Source: JBDHUJ01 sp039809105
GTDB lineage: Bacteria > Patescibacteriota > Saccharimonadia > Saccharimonadales > UBA4665
Length of the DNA: 44,312 nt
NCBI GenBank assembly: GCA_039809105.1
Contig: JBDHUJ010000010.1
Span: forward strand, 1-44,312
Direction: 5' to 3'
Position numbers and translations under genes: made by a program. Position 1 is the stretch's first letter; each line of letters begins with the position of its first letter. Of this stretch, positions 39,236 to 44,312 are shown in pieces. The notes under the pieces are model-generated. The model was not told the origin of the DNA. It did not search any database and saw only the letters and a program-made list of their open reading frames with translations.

Positions 39236-39490
39236 ATGGGTGAAGTAATTAATCCAGAAGCTTGGGCAGACTGGGTCCGACAGGGCCAAAGTGAGGTGAA
39301 GCCGACGCCGCCAGGCGGAATCCCGCAGCAACGTTCTGTGCGTGGCGAGGTGCCACCAGCAGGTCTCGATATGTTCCCGAGCGATGGCTCTATGGGCGTA
39401 GAAGTAGATTGGCGAACGGTAGAACATGCCCGGGATGTTTTAGGCAGGGCCGCATCGCAGCCCTCTTTTGACCATACTGAACGACCATAG
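39236..39490 (+). CDS. Unknown protein, 84 aa
   Basis: ATG 39236 opens MGEVINPEAWADWVRQGQSE. The protein is hydrophilic and Pro/Gly-rich in the middle (KPTPPGGIPQQRSVRGEVPP) with a helical C-terminus (WRTVEHARDVLGRAASQPSF). No signal or domain is recognised. It has its own promoter 19 bases before the start. Confidence 0.6.
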   Translation: MGEVINPEAWADWVRQGQSEVKPTPPGGIPQQRSVRGEVPPAGLDMFPSDGSMGVEVDWRTVEHARDVLGRAASQPSFDHTERP

Positions 39491-39510
39491 TTTGTCCGAA
39501 GCCGATTTTG

Positions 39511-39539
39511 TTGCTTTTATAAAGCTTATGTGATATTAT
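39511..39539 (+). promoter_or_regulatory. Promoter of the 192-aa exported protein gene
   Basis: TTGCTT (39511-39516), 17 bases, TATTAT (39534-39539) with TGA in front, an extended -10. Confidence 0.65.
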
Positions 39540-39571
39540 AGTGATACCTTACAGAGGTGTAGGTACTACAG

Positions 39572-40150
39572 ATGTCACAGTATATCCGACGGATTTTGGC
39601 CATACTCATAGGATTAGGACTTATCATACTGACGATAGTCCTGATTGTGCGTGGTTTCAGCGGTGGCGGCTCATCGAACGCTCCAGAGAGTCAGAAAGAC
39701 CTCTCCAGCTATGCCACGACCAGCGCCTCTGTTTCTGTTACCTCCGACGGCCCCGTTGTGGCCGACCAGGACTACCGCTCTACGGTTATCAAGGTCAGCA
39801 ACACCGATGTCACCATCGACGTTATACAGGGCTACCAGGGCAATGTTATCCAGCACCAGACGTTCGCCAACAACGTAAATTCCTACACCGTGTTCCTGAA
39901 ATCGCTGCAAGGCCTCGGCTTTACCAAGGGCGATTCCGACCCGGCAAAGGGCGATGGCGTCGGGGTTTGCCCGACGGGCCACCGCTATATTTATCAGCTT
40001 TCAGGTGCGGGCGAAGATTCGTTCAGCTTCTGGTCGGTTTCGTGTAGCGGCGGCGCCGGTACGTTCAAAGGCAGTGCTGCGCAGGTTCGCTCGCTGTTTG
40101 AGCGGCAGGTGCCGACCTCGGCCCCCGCAAGCCTCCTCAACAGCTTCTAG
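39572..40150 (+). CDS. Membrane-anchored extracellular protein, 192 aa
   Basis: It starts MSQYIRRILAILIGLGLIIL, one membrane segment (LAILIGLGLIILTIVLIV) with a short basic cytoplasmic end, then a Ser/Gly-rich linker (GFSGGGSSNAPESQKD) and an extracellular beta domain of about 140 residues (VTIDVIQGYQGNVIQHQTF, GEDSFSFWSVSCSGGAG). Two cysteines in the domain may bond (VGVCPTGHRYIY and SVSCSGG). I recall similar proteins in Saccharibacteria but no function. A dispersed repeat starts four bases after the stop. Confidence 0.75.
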   Translation: MSQYIRRILAILIGLGLIILTIVLIVRGFSGGGSSNAPESQKDLSSYATTSASVSVTSDGPVVADQDYRSTVIKVSNTDVTIDVIQGYQGNVIQHQTFANNVNSYTVFLKSLQGLGFTKGDSDPAKGDGVGVCPTGHRYIYQLSGAGEDSFSFWSVSCSGGAGTFKGSAAQVRSLFERQVPTSAPASLLNSF

Positions 40151-40153
40151 ACC

Positions 40154-40375
40154 GGAGTTACGTAGAACGGCACATTCAGAGGCCATTGGTTGTTCACCCT
40201 TCACCATTTTCCATTTACCGTACATTCACCGTGAACCGTTTACCATGCGGAAAGGCGTCCGTACCACTTCGCTAAAAGCTACGAAGGCCATGGAGCTACG
40301 CAATGCACCGCAGTTCACGGTAAACGGCTAACGTATGGTGAACGGTGAAGAGTAAACGGTAAACGGATAACATCC
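40154..40375. repeat. Composite repeat: dispersed end sequence plus heptad arms
   Basis: 40154-40177 matches 15702-15725 at 22 of 24 positions. A heptad arm follows (GTTCACC, CTTCACC, ATTTTCC, ATTTACC at 40192-40219; GTGAACC, GTTTACC at 40231-40244). A second GGAGCTACGCA copy is at about 40292-40302, followed by the other heptad arm (GTTCACG, GTAAACG, GCTAACG, then GTGAACG, GTGAAGA, GTAAACG, GTAAACG to 40365). The arms are inverted complements. The structure looks like one element interrupted by another. Confidence 0.75.
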
Positions 40376-40393
40376 TCCAGTATGCATCTGTGA

Positions 40394-40399
40394 CATAAT
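40394..40399 (+). promoter_or_regulatory. -10 element of the HAD gene pair
   Basis: CATAAT, six bases before ATG 40406, with no good -35. The heptad arm ends about 25 bases upstream. Confidence 0.5.
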
Positions 40400-40405
40400 G
40401 GACAG

Positions 40406-40984
40406 ATGAGTGAAATGACGGTACGGGCGATTATTTTTGATTTGTACGGCGTGCTGGCGCATAACGGCTGGCAGGCGTTCAAGGCCAAGCATTTTGCTAC
40501 TCGCGAAGGTGTTTGGACCGAGGTGTTCAAACTCGGCCGCCGGGTCGATGCCGGCCAGGCCGACTACGCCGAACTCATTCGTTTTACCGCCGAACAGACG
40601 GGCGAAACCGAAGAAACTGTCCGGTATCAGCTGGAACACACCGTGGCGAACGACGAGTTGTTCGCATACATCGCTGCCACGCTGAAGCCTCGCTACAAAC
40701 TTGGGGTACTCAGTAACGCAAGCAGCACAAAAGTATTCGACGAAGTATTCACGCTGGAGCAGGCCGCACTGTTCGACGTCGTAACACTGTCGCACCACAC
40801 CGGCCTGACTAAGCCCGACGGTGCTGCGTATGAAACCATAGCCGCCCGGCTGGGCGTCGCGCCCGGCGAATGTCTGTTCGTGGACGACCAAGAGCGTCAC
40901 GTCGCCGGAGCGCGCGCCGTGGGTATGCGGGCGCTCGTATATACCGATGTCGCCAGCCTGGAAGAGGAAATCGCAAGCGTATGA
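40406..40984 (+). CDS. HAD-IA hydrolase, 192 aa
   Basis: Motif I reads IIFDLYGVLAHNG, so the nucleophile Asp is present and the second Asp is Tyr, as in some YihX-like members. A helical cap follows (FKAKHFATREGVWTEVFKL). Motif II is LGVLSNASSTKVFD, the Lys is in GLTKPDGAAYE, and motif IV is CLFVDDQERHVAGARAVGM. This is the IA branch of phosphatases and dehalogenases. The substrate is unknown. Its stop overlaps the start of a second HAD gene as ATGA, so the two are coupled and may act together. Confidence 0.88.
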   Translation: MSEMTVRAIIFDLYGVLAHNGWQAFKAKHFATREGVWTEVFKLGRRVDAGQADYAELIRFTAEQTGETEETVRYQLEHTVANDELFAYIAATLKPRYKLGVLSNASSTKVFDEVFTLEQAALFDVVTLSHHTGLTKPDGAAYETIAARLGVAPGECLFVDDQERHVAGARAVGMRALVYTDVASLEEEIASV

Positions 40985-41559
40985 TACAAGCCGTCATTTT
41001 CGACTGCTTCGGCGTGTTAGTAACCGACGCCCTGCAAGCTATCTGCGACGATTTGCGCGTTCGCGACCCGGTGGCTGCCGACCAGGTCCGAAGCCTGGTG
41101 CAGCTTGCAAATCGCGGCCTCGCCGACCCCGAGGCTTCTTCCCGACAGGTCGCCGCCATACTCGGCACGACGTACGAGGCGTATCGCGACCAGATTCGCG
41201 ACGGCGAAGTCAGGAACACGCAGCTTTTGGAATACGTCGGCAGGCTGCGGGAGACTCACAAAACCGCGCTGCTGAGCAACATCGGCGAAGGCAGCTTGCT
41301 GCGCCGGTTTACCGAAGAGGAACTGGCGCAGTACTTTGACACCGTGGTGGCTTCCGGCGAAGTCGGTTTTGCCAAACCGGAACCGGAAATTTACGAAATC
41401 TGCGCCGACAGGCTCGGCGTCCGTTACGACGAATGTGTGTTTACCGACGACCGCGAAGAGTTTTGCGAAGCCGCCCGTGCCGTCGGCATGCAGGCCATCG
41501 TATACAAAGATTTCGCCCAATTCCGCACCGACCTCGAGAAGCTGCTCAGCTCACTCTAA
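40981..41559 (+). CDS. HAD-IA hydrolase, 192 aa (paralog of preceding gene)
   Basis: I chose ATG 40981, overlapping the previous stop by four bases. Motif I reads AVIFDCFGVLVTDA, the motif II segment ALLSNIGEGSLLRRFTEEEL, the Lys is in VGFAKPEPEIYEI and motif IV is CVFTDDREEFCEAARAVGM. The second Asp of motif I is Phe, matching the loss in its neighbour. The two proteins look like tandem duplicates that have diverged in the cap region (RSLVQLANRGLADPEASSRQ). The end overlaps the convergent gene at 41546 by 14 bases. Confidence 0.88.
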   Translation: MIQAVIFDCFGVLVTDALQAICDDLRVRDPVAADQVRSLVQLANRGLADPEASSRQVAAILGTTYEAYRDQIRDGEVRNTQLLEYVGRLRETHKTALLSNIGEGSLLRRFTEEELAQYFDTVVASGEVGFAKPEPEIYEICADRLGVRYDECVFTDDREEFCEAARAVGMQAIVYKDFAQFRTDLEKLLSSL

Positions 41560-41785
41560 AAATGATGCGCTTGTCGGTTCCGCTCGCGTCTTGCAGCTTC
41601 GGCAGGTTCATGCGCAGAGAACCGATAAGCCCGGCGCTTTTCGAGGAAACGACGATAGCGTGGGGTTGTACCGTCACATTCACTTCGGTGTCGTAATACC
41701 GCCGCACGTACTCCTTTATTGCTCGCACCTCGGGCGGCATATCGAAATCCCGGTTCGCCAGTATGTCACTCAAAGAATTCGCCAT
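41546..41785 (-). CDS. DciA/DUF721-like small protein, 79 aa
   Basis: The protein begins MANSLSDILANRDFDMPPEV. The segment IKEYVRRYYDTEVNVTVQPH, IVVSSKSAGLIGSLRMNLPK and GTDKRIIFRV fits the compact C-terminal domain of DciA-type (DUF721) proteins, which help load the replicative helicase. A clear AGGAGG precedes the start. At 79 residues it is short for DciA but may be the minimal form. The assignment is by pattern only. Confidence 0.6.
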   Translation of the reverse strand: MANSLSDILANRDFDMPPEVRAIKEYVRRYYDTEVNVTVQPHAIVVSSKSAGLIGSLRMNLPKLQDASGTDKRIIFRVS

Positions 41786-41879
41786 AGTCCTCCTAGTATG
41801 GCAAATAGCCTCCGTAACGTAAACTGGAGAAATTGCACATTTTACCTATGTTGATATGGTATTTTTATGCATCAAACGA

Positions 41880-41885
41880 TATAAT
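41880..41885 (+). promoter_or_regulatory. -10 element of the 167-aa unknown gene
   Basis: TATAAT, about 78 bases before ATG 41964, giving a leader of about 70 bases that contains the hairpin at 41911-41946. No good -35 at the usual distance. Confidence 0.5.
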
Positions 41886-41910
41886 ATTAGTAATATTAAT
41901 CAAAGTAAGC

Positions 41911-41946
41911 ATTCCGTTCTATGCATTATCGCGCATAGAACGGAAT
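41911..41946 (+). promoter_or_regulatory. Perfect 14-bp stem-loop in a 5' leader
   Basis: ATTCCGTTCTATGC (41911-41924) pairs with GCATAGAACGGAAT (41933-41946) across an eight-base loop. No T run follows. It may be a regulatory leader structure or a protein-binding palindrome. Confidence 0.7.
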
Positions 41947-41963
41947 AATTAACTATTTCCAGC

Positions 41964-42467
41964 ATGCACGACAATTTTCCTGCCGAATACCAGCCACTCG
42001 AACGTACTCCACACGTCAATCCTGTGCCGGACGAGAACGTAACAAGTTATATTAAAAAAGTTGACCCGCCTAGCGTAGCGGCACTTGCAGAGCATCGGGC
42101 GCCTGAGACGGCAGTTACCGTTTTCCCTGCAGACGCTCATTTCATGGCTGAAGTAGTAGGGGATGTATTGCCCGGGCTATCGAGCAGGCTGAGGAAGGTG
42201 GAGGAACCAACTAAACTGGTCGGCATGTTCGCTATACAAGCCGAGCAGGCAATGACTGCTGCTCCACTTGACCAGCTTCGTCTCGCCGATGACACTGAAC
42301 CTATCGAGGCTGCGGAAGCGGCACGGCTGGCATTGCTAAGAGATGAAATCGCTGCTTCGTTTGCCAGCCCTACTCCTAGAGCCGAAGAGCCCGCAGCCAA
42401 TCATACGGAAGCGGAAAACACGTTAGAGTCTCTAGGTAGGTATCCCACCCGACGATACGGTGCTTGA
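41964..42467 (+). CDS. Unknown protein, 167 aa
   Basis: The protein begins MHDNFPAEYQPLERTPHVNP. It is acidic and Ala/Glu-rich, with probable helices (PTKLVGMFAIQAEQAMTAAP, EAAEAARLALLRDEIAAS) and a Pro/Arg end (ESLGRYPTRRYGA). No signal, membrane segment or known domain. It resembles in composition the unknown proteins at 459 and 42690. A promoter and a leader hairpin lie upstream. Its end overlaps another frame that also looks coding (42460-42609). Confidence 0.7.
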   Translation: MHDNFPAEYQPLERTPHVNPVPDENVTSYIKKVDPPSVAALAEHRAPETAVTVFPADAHFMAEVVGDVLPGLSSRLRKVEEPTKLVGMFAIQAEQAMTAAPLDQLRLADDTEPIEAAEAARLALLRDEIAASFASPTPRAEEPAANHTEAENTLESLGRYPTRRYGA

Positions 42468-42609
42468 CGCGTATCTCACAAACAGGGCAGTCGCTCGGAC
42501 GGTGGACGGGGTAAAAAAGACTCACCGGAGTCACTCTGGTATAGCTATGAATGGTGTGAACTGGCTGCTGGATAAGGCAAAACGCATCCCTCTCTTCCGC
42601 GCGGCGTAG
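42460..42609 (+). CDS. Possible small coupled ORF, 49 aa
   Basis: A frame starting at GTG 42460 overlaps the preceding stop by eight bases (GTGCTTGA) and ends at TAG 42607-42609. It encodes MLDAYLTNRAVARTVDGVKK and ends AKRIPLFRAA, a plausible helical peptide. The frame is open upstream to about 42436, so the two frames could also be parts of one protein joined by a frameshift. The alternative is that the peptide is not made. Confidence 0.4.
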   Translation: MLDAYLTNRAVARTVDGVKKTHRSHSGIAMNGVNWLLDKAKRIPLFRAA

Positions 42610-42617
42610 TCAAAATG

Positions 42618-42629
42618 TGACAAATGTCA
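42618..42629. promoter_or_regulatory. Operator-like palindrome
   Basis: TGACA/TGTCA arms around AA, about 60 bases before ATG 42690. It is followed by TTGCAT and the GCATATGC palindrome; the promoter itself is not clear. Confidence 0.35.
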
Positions 42630-42689
42630 TATTGCATATGCTTTCCAGAGCGTATGCTACGGGTAAGGTTCGTTTAAAAAACAAAGTAT

Positions 42690-43196
42690 ATGACGATGCC
42701 GGTTCCCGAATTCCATCCACACTCTACCTTTGATTTATATCTTGCTGCATATGGGCTGCAGAGATCTGGCAGGGATGGGGAGGTAGTTCAGAAGGTCCGG
42801 GGGCTAATCGGTAGGGCTGTTGGTGACCATGTTCCCGTTCCGGAATTGCCCTTGCTCGACTCCAACGAGTCTGTCATGGTGTTCGCTGGCTTGCGTTCTG
42901 TGTTGGACTCTGGCGAGGGAGATGCGGAAGTTTTGGCCGCCACAGAGGCGATTCTCGAAGAGCAGCGAGACCCAGCGGCCGTAACTCGGCGCGACGAAGA
43001 AACGCGTATAAGGGTAGAGCAGGCCAGACTCCAGCAGAGTGCAGCGAGCACTACTAAGAAAGATGTGCCTGTCTGTAGCTCCTTGTCTTTTGTCCCTAGC
43101 GATTTTTATGAGCAGGTAGGACGTCTAGTGGAGATTGCTGAGCGGAAAGAGCACTACGATGATTATCCTACGGGAGAATATCGAGTTGTAGCATAG
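42690..43196 (+). CDS. Unknown protein, 168 aa
   Basis: The protein begins MTMPVPEFHPHSTFDLYLAA. It is soluble and mainly helical, with KVRGLIGRAVGDHVPVPELP, AEVLAATEAILEEQRDPAAV and a charged middle (RRDEETRIRVEQARLQQSA). The last 40 residues (SLSFVPSDFYEQVGRLVEIA) form a separate helix. I do not recognise a family. It is followed after 21 bases by mutM, which has its own promoter. Confidence 0.7.
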   Translation: MTMPVPEFHPHSTFDLYLAAYGLQRSGRDGEVVQKVRGLIGRAVGDHVPVPELPLLDSNESVMVFAGLRSVLDSGEGDAEVLAATEAILEEQRDPAAVTRRDEETRIRVEQARLQQSAASTTKKDVPVCSSLSFVPSDFYEQVGRLVEIAERKEHYDDYPTGEYRVVA

Positions 43197-43205
43197 TGGT
43201 GTTGC

Positions 43206-43211
43206 TATACT
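43206..43211 (+). promoter_or_regulatory. -10 element of mutM
   Basis: TATACT, six bases before ATG 43218; the message should be leaderless. Confidence 0.65.
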
Positions 43212-43217
43212 GGTAGT

Positions 43218-44195
43218 ATGCCAGAATTGCCAGAGGTCGAGACGGTTCGTGCGGGCTTGAATAAACTGATTGTAGGCAAGACGTTCAAAACCGTTTCGCA
43301 CGACAATCAGAAATCTTTTCCGAACGCGCCGCCGGATGTGAACGCGTTTCTTTTGGGCGCTTCGGTAACGGCGGTGAAGCGCCGTGCCAAGGTGTTACTC
43401 ATAGAGCTTTCCAGCAACTATTCACTTGTCATACATCTGAAAATGACCGGACAGATGGTCTTCGTCGGCAAGCCGCCGAAACAAGTTCCAAGTGACAAGG
43501 AACAAGTATCAAGTGGGGCTGCAGCCTCATTGAAACCTGAAACTTGGGACTTGAAACTTACCGAACCGGAGGTTCGGTTTGGGGCGGGGCACCCGAACGA
43601 CAGTCTGGTGGGCGAGTTGCCAGACAAATCGACGCGGGTGGAGTTTACCTTCATCGACGGCAGCAAGCTGTTCTTTAACGACCAGCGCAAGTTCGGCTGG
43701 GTCAAACTGATTCCCACGGCTGAAGTACCGAACATCGATTTCATGCGGAAGGTCGGGCCGGAACCGCTCGACGCCAGTTTTACCGCGCAGCAGTTCATAG
43801 AACGGCTGCAGCGCCGCAAGAATACGAATATCAAAGCGGTGCTCCTAGACCAAACAGTCATTGCCGGAGTAGGGAATATCTATGCCGATGAGTCACTGTG
43901 GGGTGCGAAAATACACCCGGCCACCCTGGTAAAAAACGTCAGTACACAAAAATTATCTACGCTCTTCACCGAACTGCAGTACGTCCTGAATCTGAGCATA
44001 GAAAAGGGCGGCTCGTCGAACCATACTTACGTGAACGCAGAAGGCAAGAAAGGCAGCTACATGAACTTCGCCCGCGTCTTCCGCCGCGAAGGCCAGGCGT
44101 GCCCGCGCTGCGGCACTACCATCGTCAAACTCCGCGTCGCCGGCCGCGGCACGCACATTTGCCCCCACGAGCAAAAACTCATTACACGTTCTTAA
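43218..44195 (+). CDS. mutM: Formamidopyrimidine-DNA glycosylase MutM with in-frame repeat insertion
   Basis: A 325-aa Fpg/MutM that excises oxidised purines. The catalytic start MPELPEVETVRAGL has the Pro nucleophile and Glu; the Lys of the beta-strand is in AVKRRAKVLL, and LKMTGQM and the helix-two-turn-helix region (GVGNIYADESLWGAKIHP) are typical. The C-terminal zinc finger reads ACPRCGTTIVKLRVAGRGTH followed by ICPHEQK: Cys295, Cys298, Cys315 and, in place of the fourth Cys, Glu318 (with His317 next to it). The protein is about 45 residues longer than usual because of an insertion after GQMVFVG that contains the heptad element at 43482-43558 (PKQVPSDKEQVSSGAAASLK). Confidence 0.95.
   Translation: MPELPEVETVRAGLNKLIVGKTFKTVSHDNQKSFPNAPPDVNAFLLGASVTAVKRRAKVLLIELSSNYSLVIHLKMTGQMVFVGKPPKQVPSDKEQVSSGAAASLKPETWDLKLTEPEVRFGAGHPNDSLVGELPDKSTRVEFTFIDGSKLFFNDQRKFGWVKLIPTAEVPNIDFMRKVGPEPLDASFTAQQFIERLQRRKNTNIKAVLLDQTVIAGVGNIYADESLWGAKIHPATLVKNVSTQKLSTLFTELQYVLNLSIEKGGSSNHTYVNAEGKKGSYMNFARVFRREGQACPRCGTTIVKLRVAGRGTHICPHEQKLITRS
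43482..43558. repeat. Two-armed heptad element inside mutM
   Basis: The left arm is CAAGTTC, CAAGTGA, CAAGGAA, CAAGTAT, CAAGTGG (43482-43516). The right arm is TGAAACC, TGAAACT, TGGGACT, TGAAACT (43531-43558). The right arm is the inverted complement of AAGTTTCA-type units like those of the left. Confidence 0.9.
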
Positions 44196-44213
44196 TTATC
44201 CCCCCAGGTAAAC

Positions 44214-44230
44214 CACTAGTTCTACTAGTG
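44214..44230. other. Small perfect hairpin after mutM
   Basis: CACTAGT/ACTAGTG with a TCT loop; CTAG-rich and not followed by T residues. Confidence 0.45.
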
Positions 44231-44270
44231 TGACCAGCAAAGGTTCGACCTTCCGCAGCAATCCCCAAAA

Positions 44271-44308
44271 AATAGTACCCCGGCCGTCAGGACGGGGTAC
44301 TATTCCTT
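44271..44308 (+). terminator. Terminator hairpin at the window end
   Basis: AATAGTACCCCG (44271-44282) pairs perfectly with CGGGGTACTATT (44293-44304), then CC and a short pyrimidine run. It probably ends the mutM transcript. The stretch 44231-44270 between holds no gene. Confidence 0.75.
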
Positions 44309-44312
44309 CTGG

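Noticed and set aside
44231..44270. Possible tRNA or SRP RNA fragment (GGTTCGAC near a GCAGC segment)
   Set aside because: No acceptor stem, anticodon arm or SRP hairpin signature could be built around it.
1..44312. CRISPR array, transposase, integrase or phage capsid genes
   Set aside because: No regular spacer array and no such protein motif was found anywhere in the window.

Overview
The window looks like a chromosome segment from a Candidatus Saccharibacteria (TM7, candidate phyla radiation) bacterium. The evidence is a DnaG whose zinc-finger ligands are all replaced, a compact dnaG-rpoD operon, several secreted protein families that I recall from Saccharibacteria (beta-helix proteins with an EAEAGT/SDSTAS N-terminal motif, tail-fibre-like proteins, a basic HHHKHTGK leader), standard stop codons including TGA, and very short intergenic regions. 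I saw no tRNA, rRNA, CRISPR array, transposase or integrase. The lineage call is inference from remembered family resemblance.

Layout. 1-1050: the end of an unknown gene and two small unknown genes, each with a TTGACA promoter and a hairpin terminator. 1147-4145: dnaG-rpoD. 4342-5612: a ribbon-helix-helix/PIN toxin-antitoxin pair, a small AbrB-like gene and a Nudix hydrolase. 5618-6654: a kinase-like NTPase and an unknown gene, minus strand. 7035-12137: two possibly paralogous DUF218-like proteins with the same promoter box, a TrmB-type regulator, a D-Ala-D-Ala dipeptidase-like enzyme, a DUF5663-like protein and a Nudix hydrolase. 12201-15077: a P2-type cation ATPase. 15141-29938: a 15-kb cell-surface region, almost all on the minus strand, with WxL-like secreted proteins, membrane-anchored partners, two beta-helix proteins, a glycosyltransferase, a methyltransferase and a three-gene phage-tail-fibre-like operon. 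30041-34278: a second sigma-70 factor and polA. 34412-38710: Fic, a MazG-like pyrophosphohydrolase, four Nudix proteins and a HAD protein. 38850-44195: small unknown genes, two HAD phosphatases, a DciA-like protein and mutM.

Two genome-wide patterns stand out. First, about sixteen genes have a -10-like hexamer ending 6-9 bases before the start codon, which suggests that leaderless transcripts are the normal mode here. Second, the window carries short palindromic elements, many built from 7-bp units (heptads) arranged in two opposed arms. They occur between genes but also in frame inside polA (twice) and mutM, and a different palindrome sits in frame inside dnaG. One heptad array lies directly against the dnaG start codon and seems to supply its promoter. 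This repeat system is the most unusual thing I see in the window.
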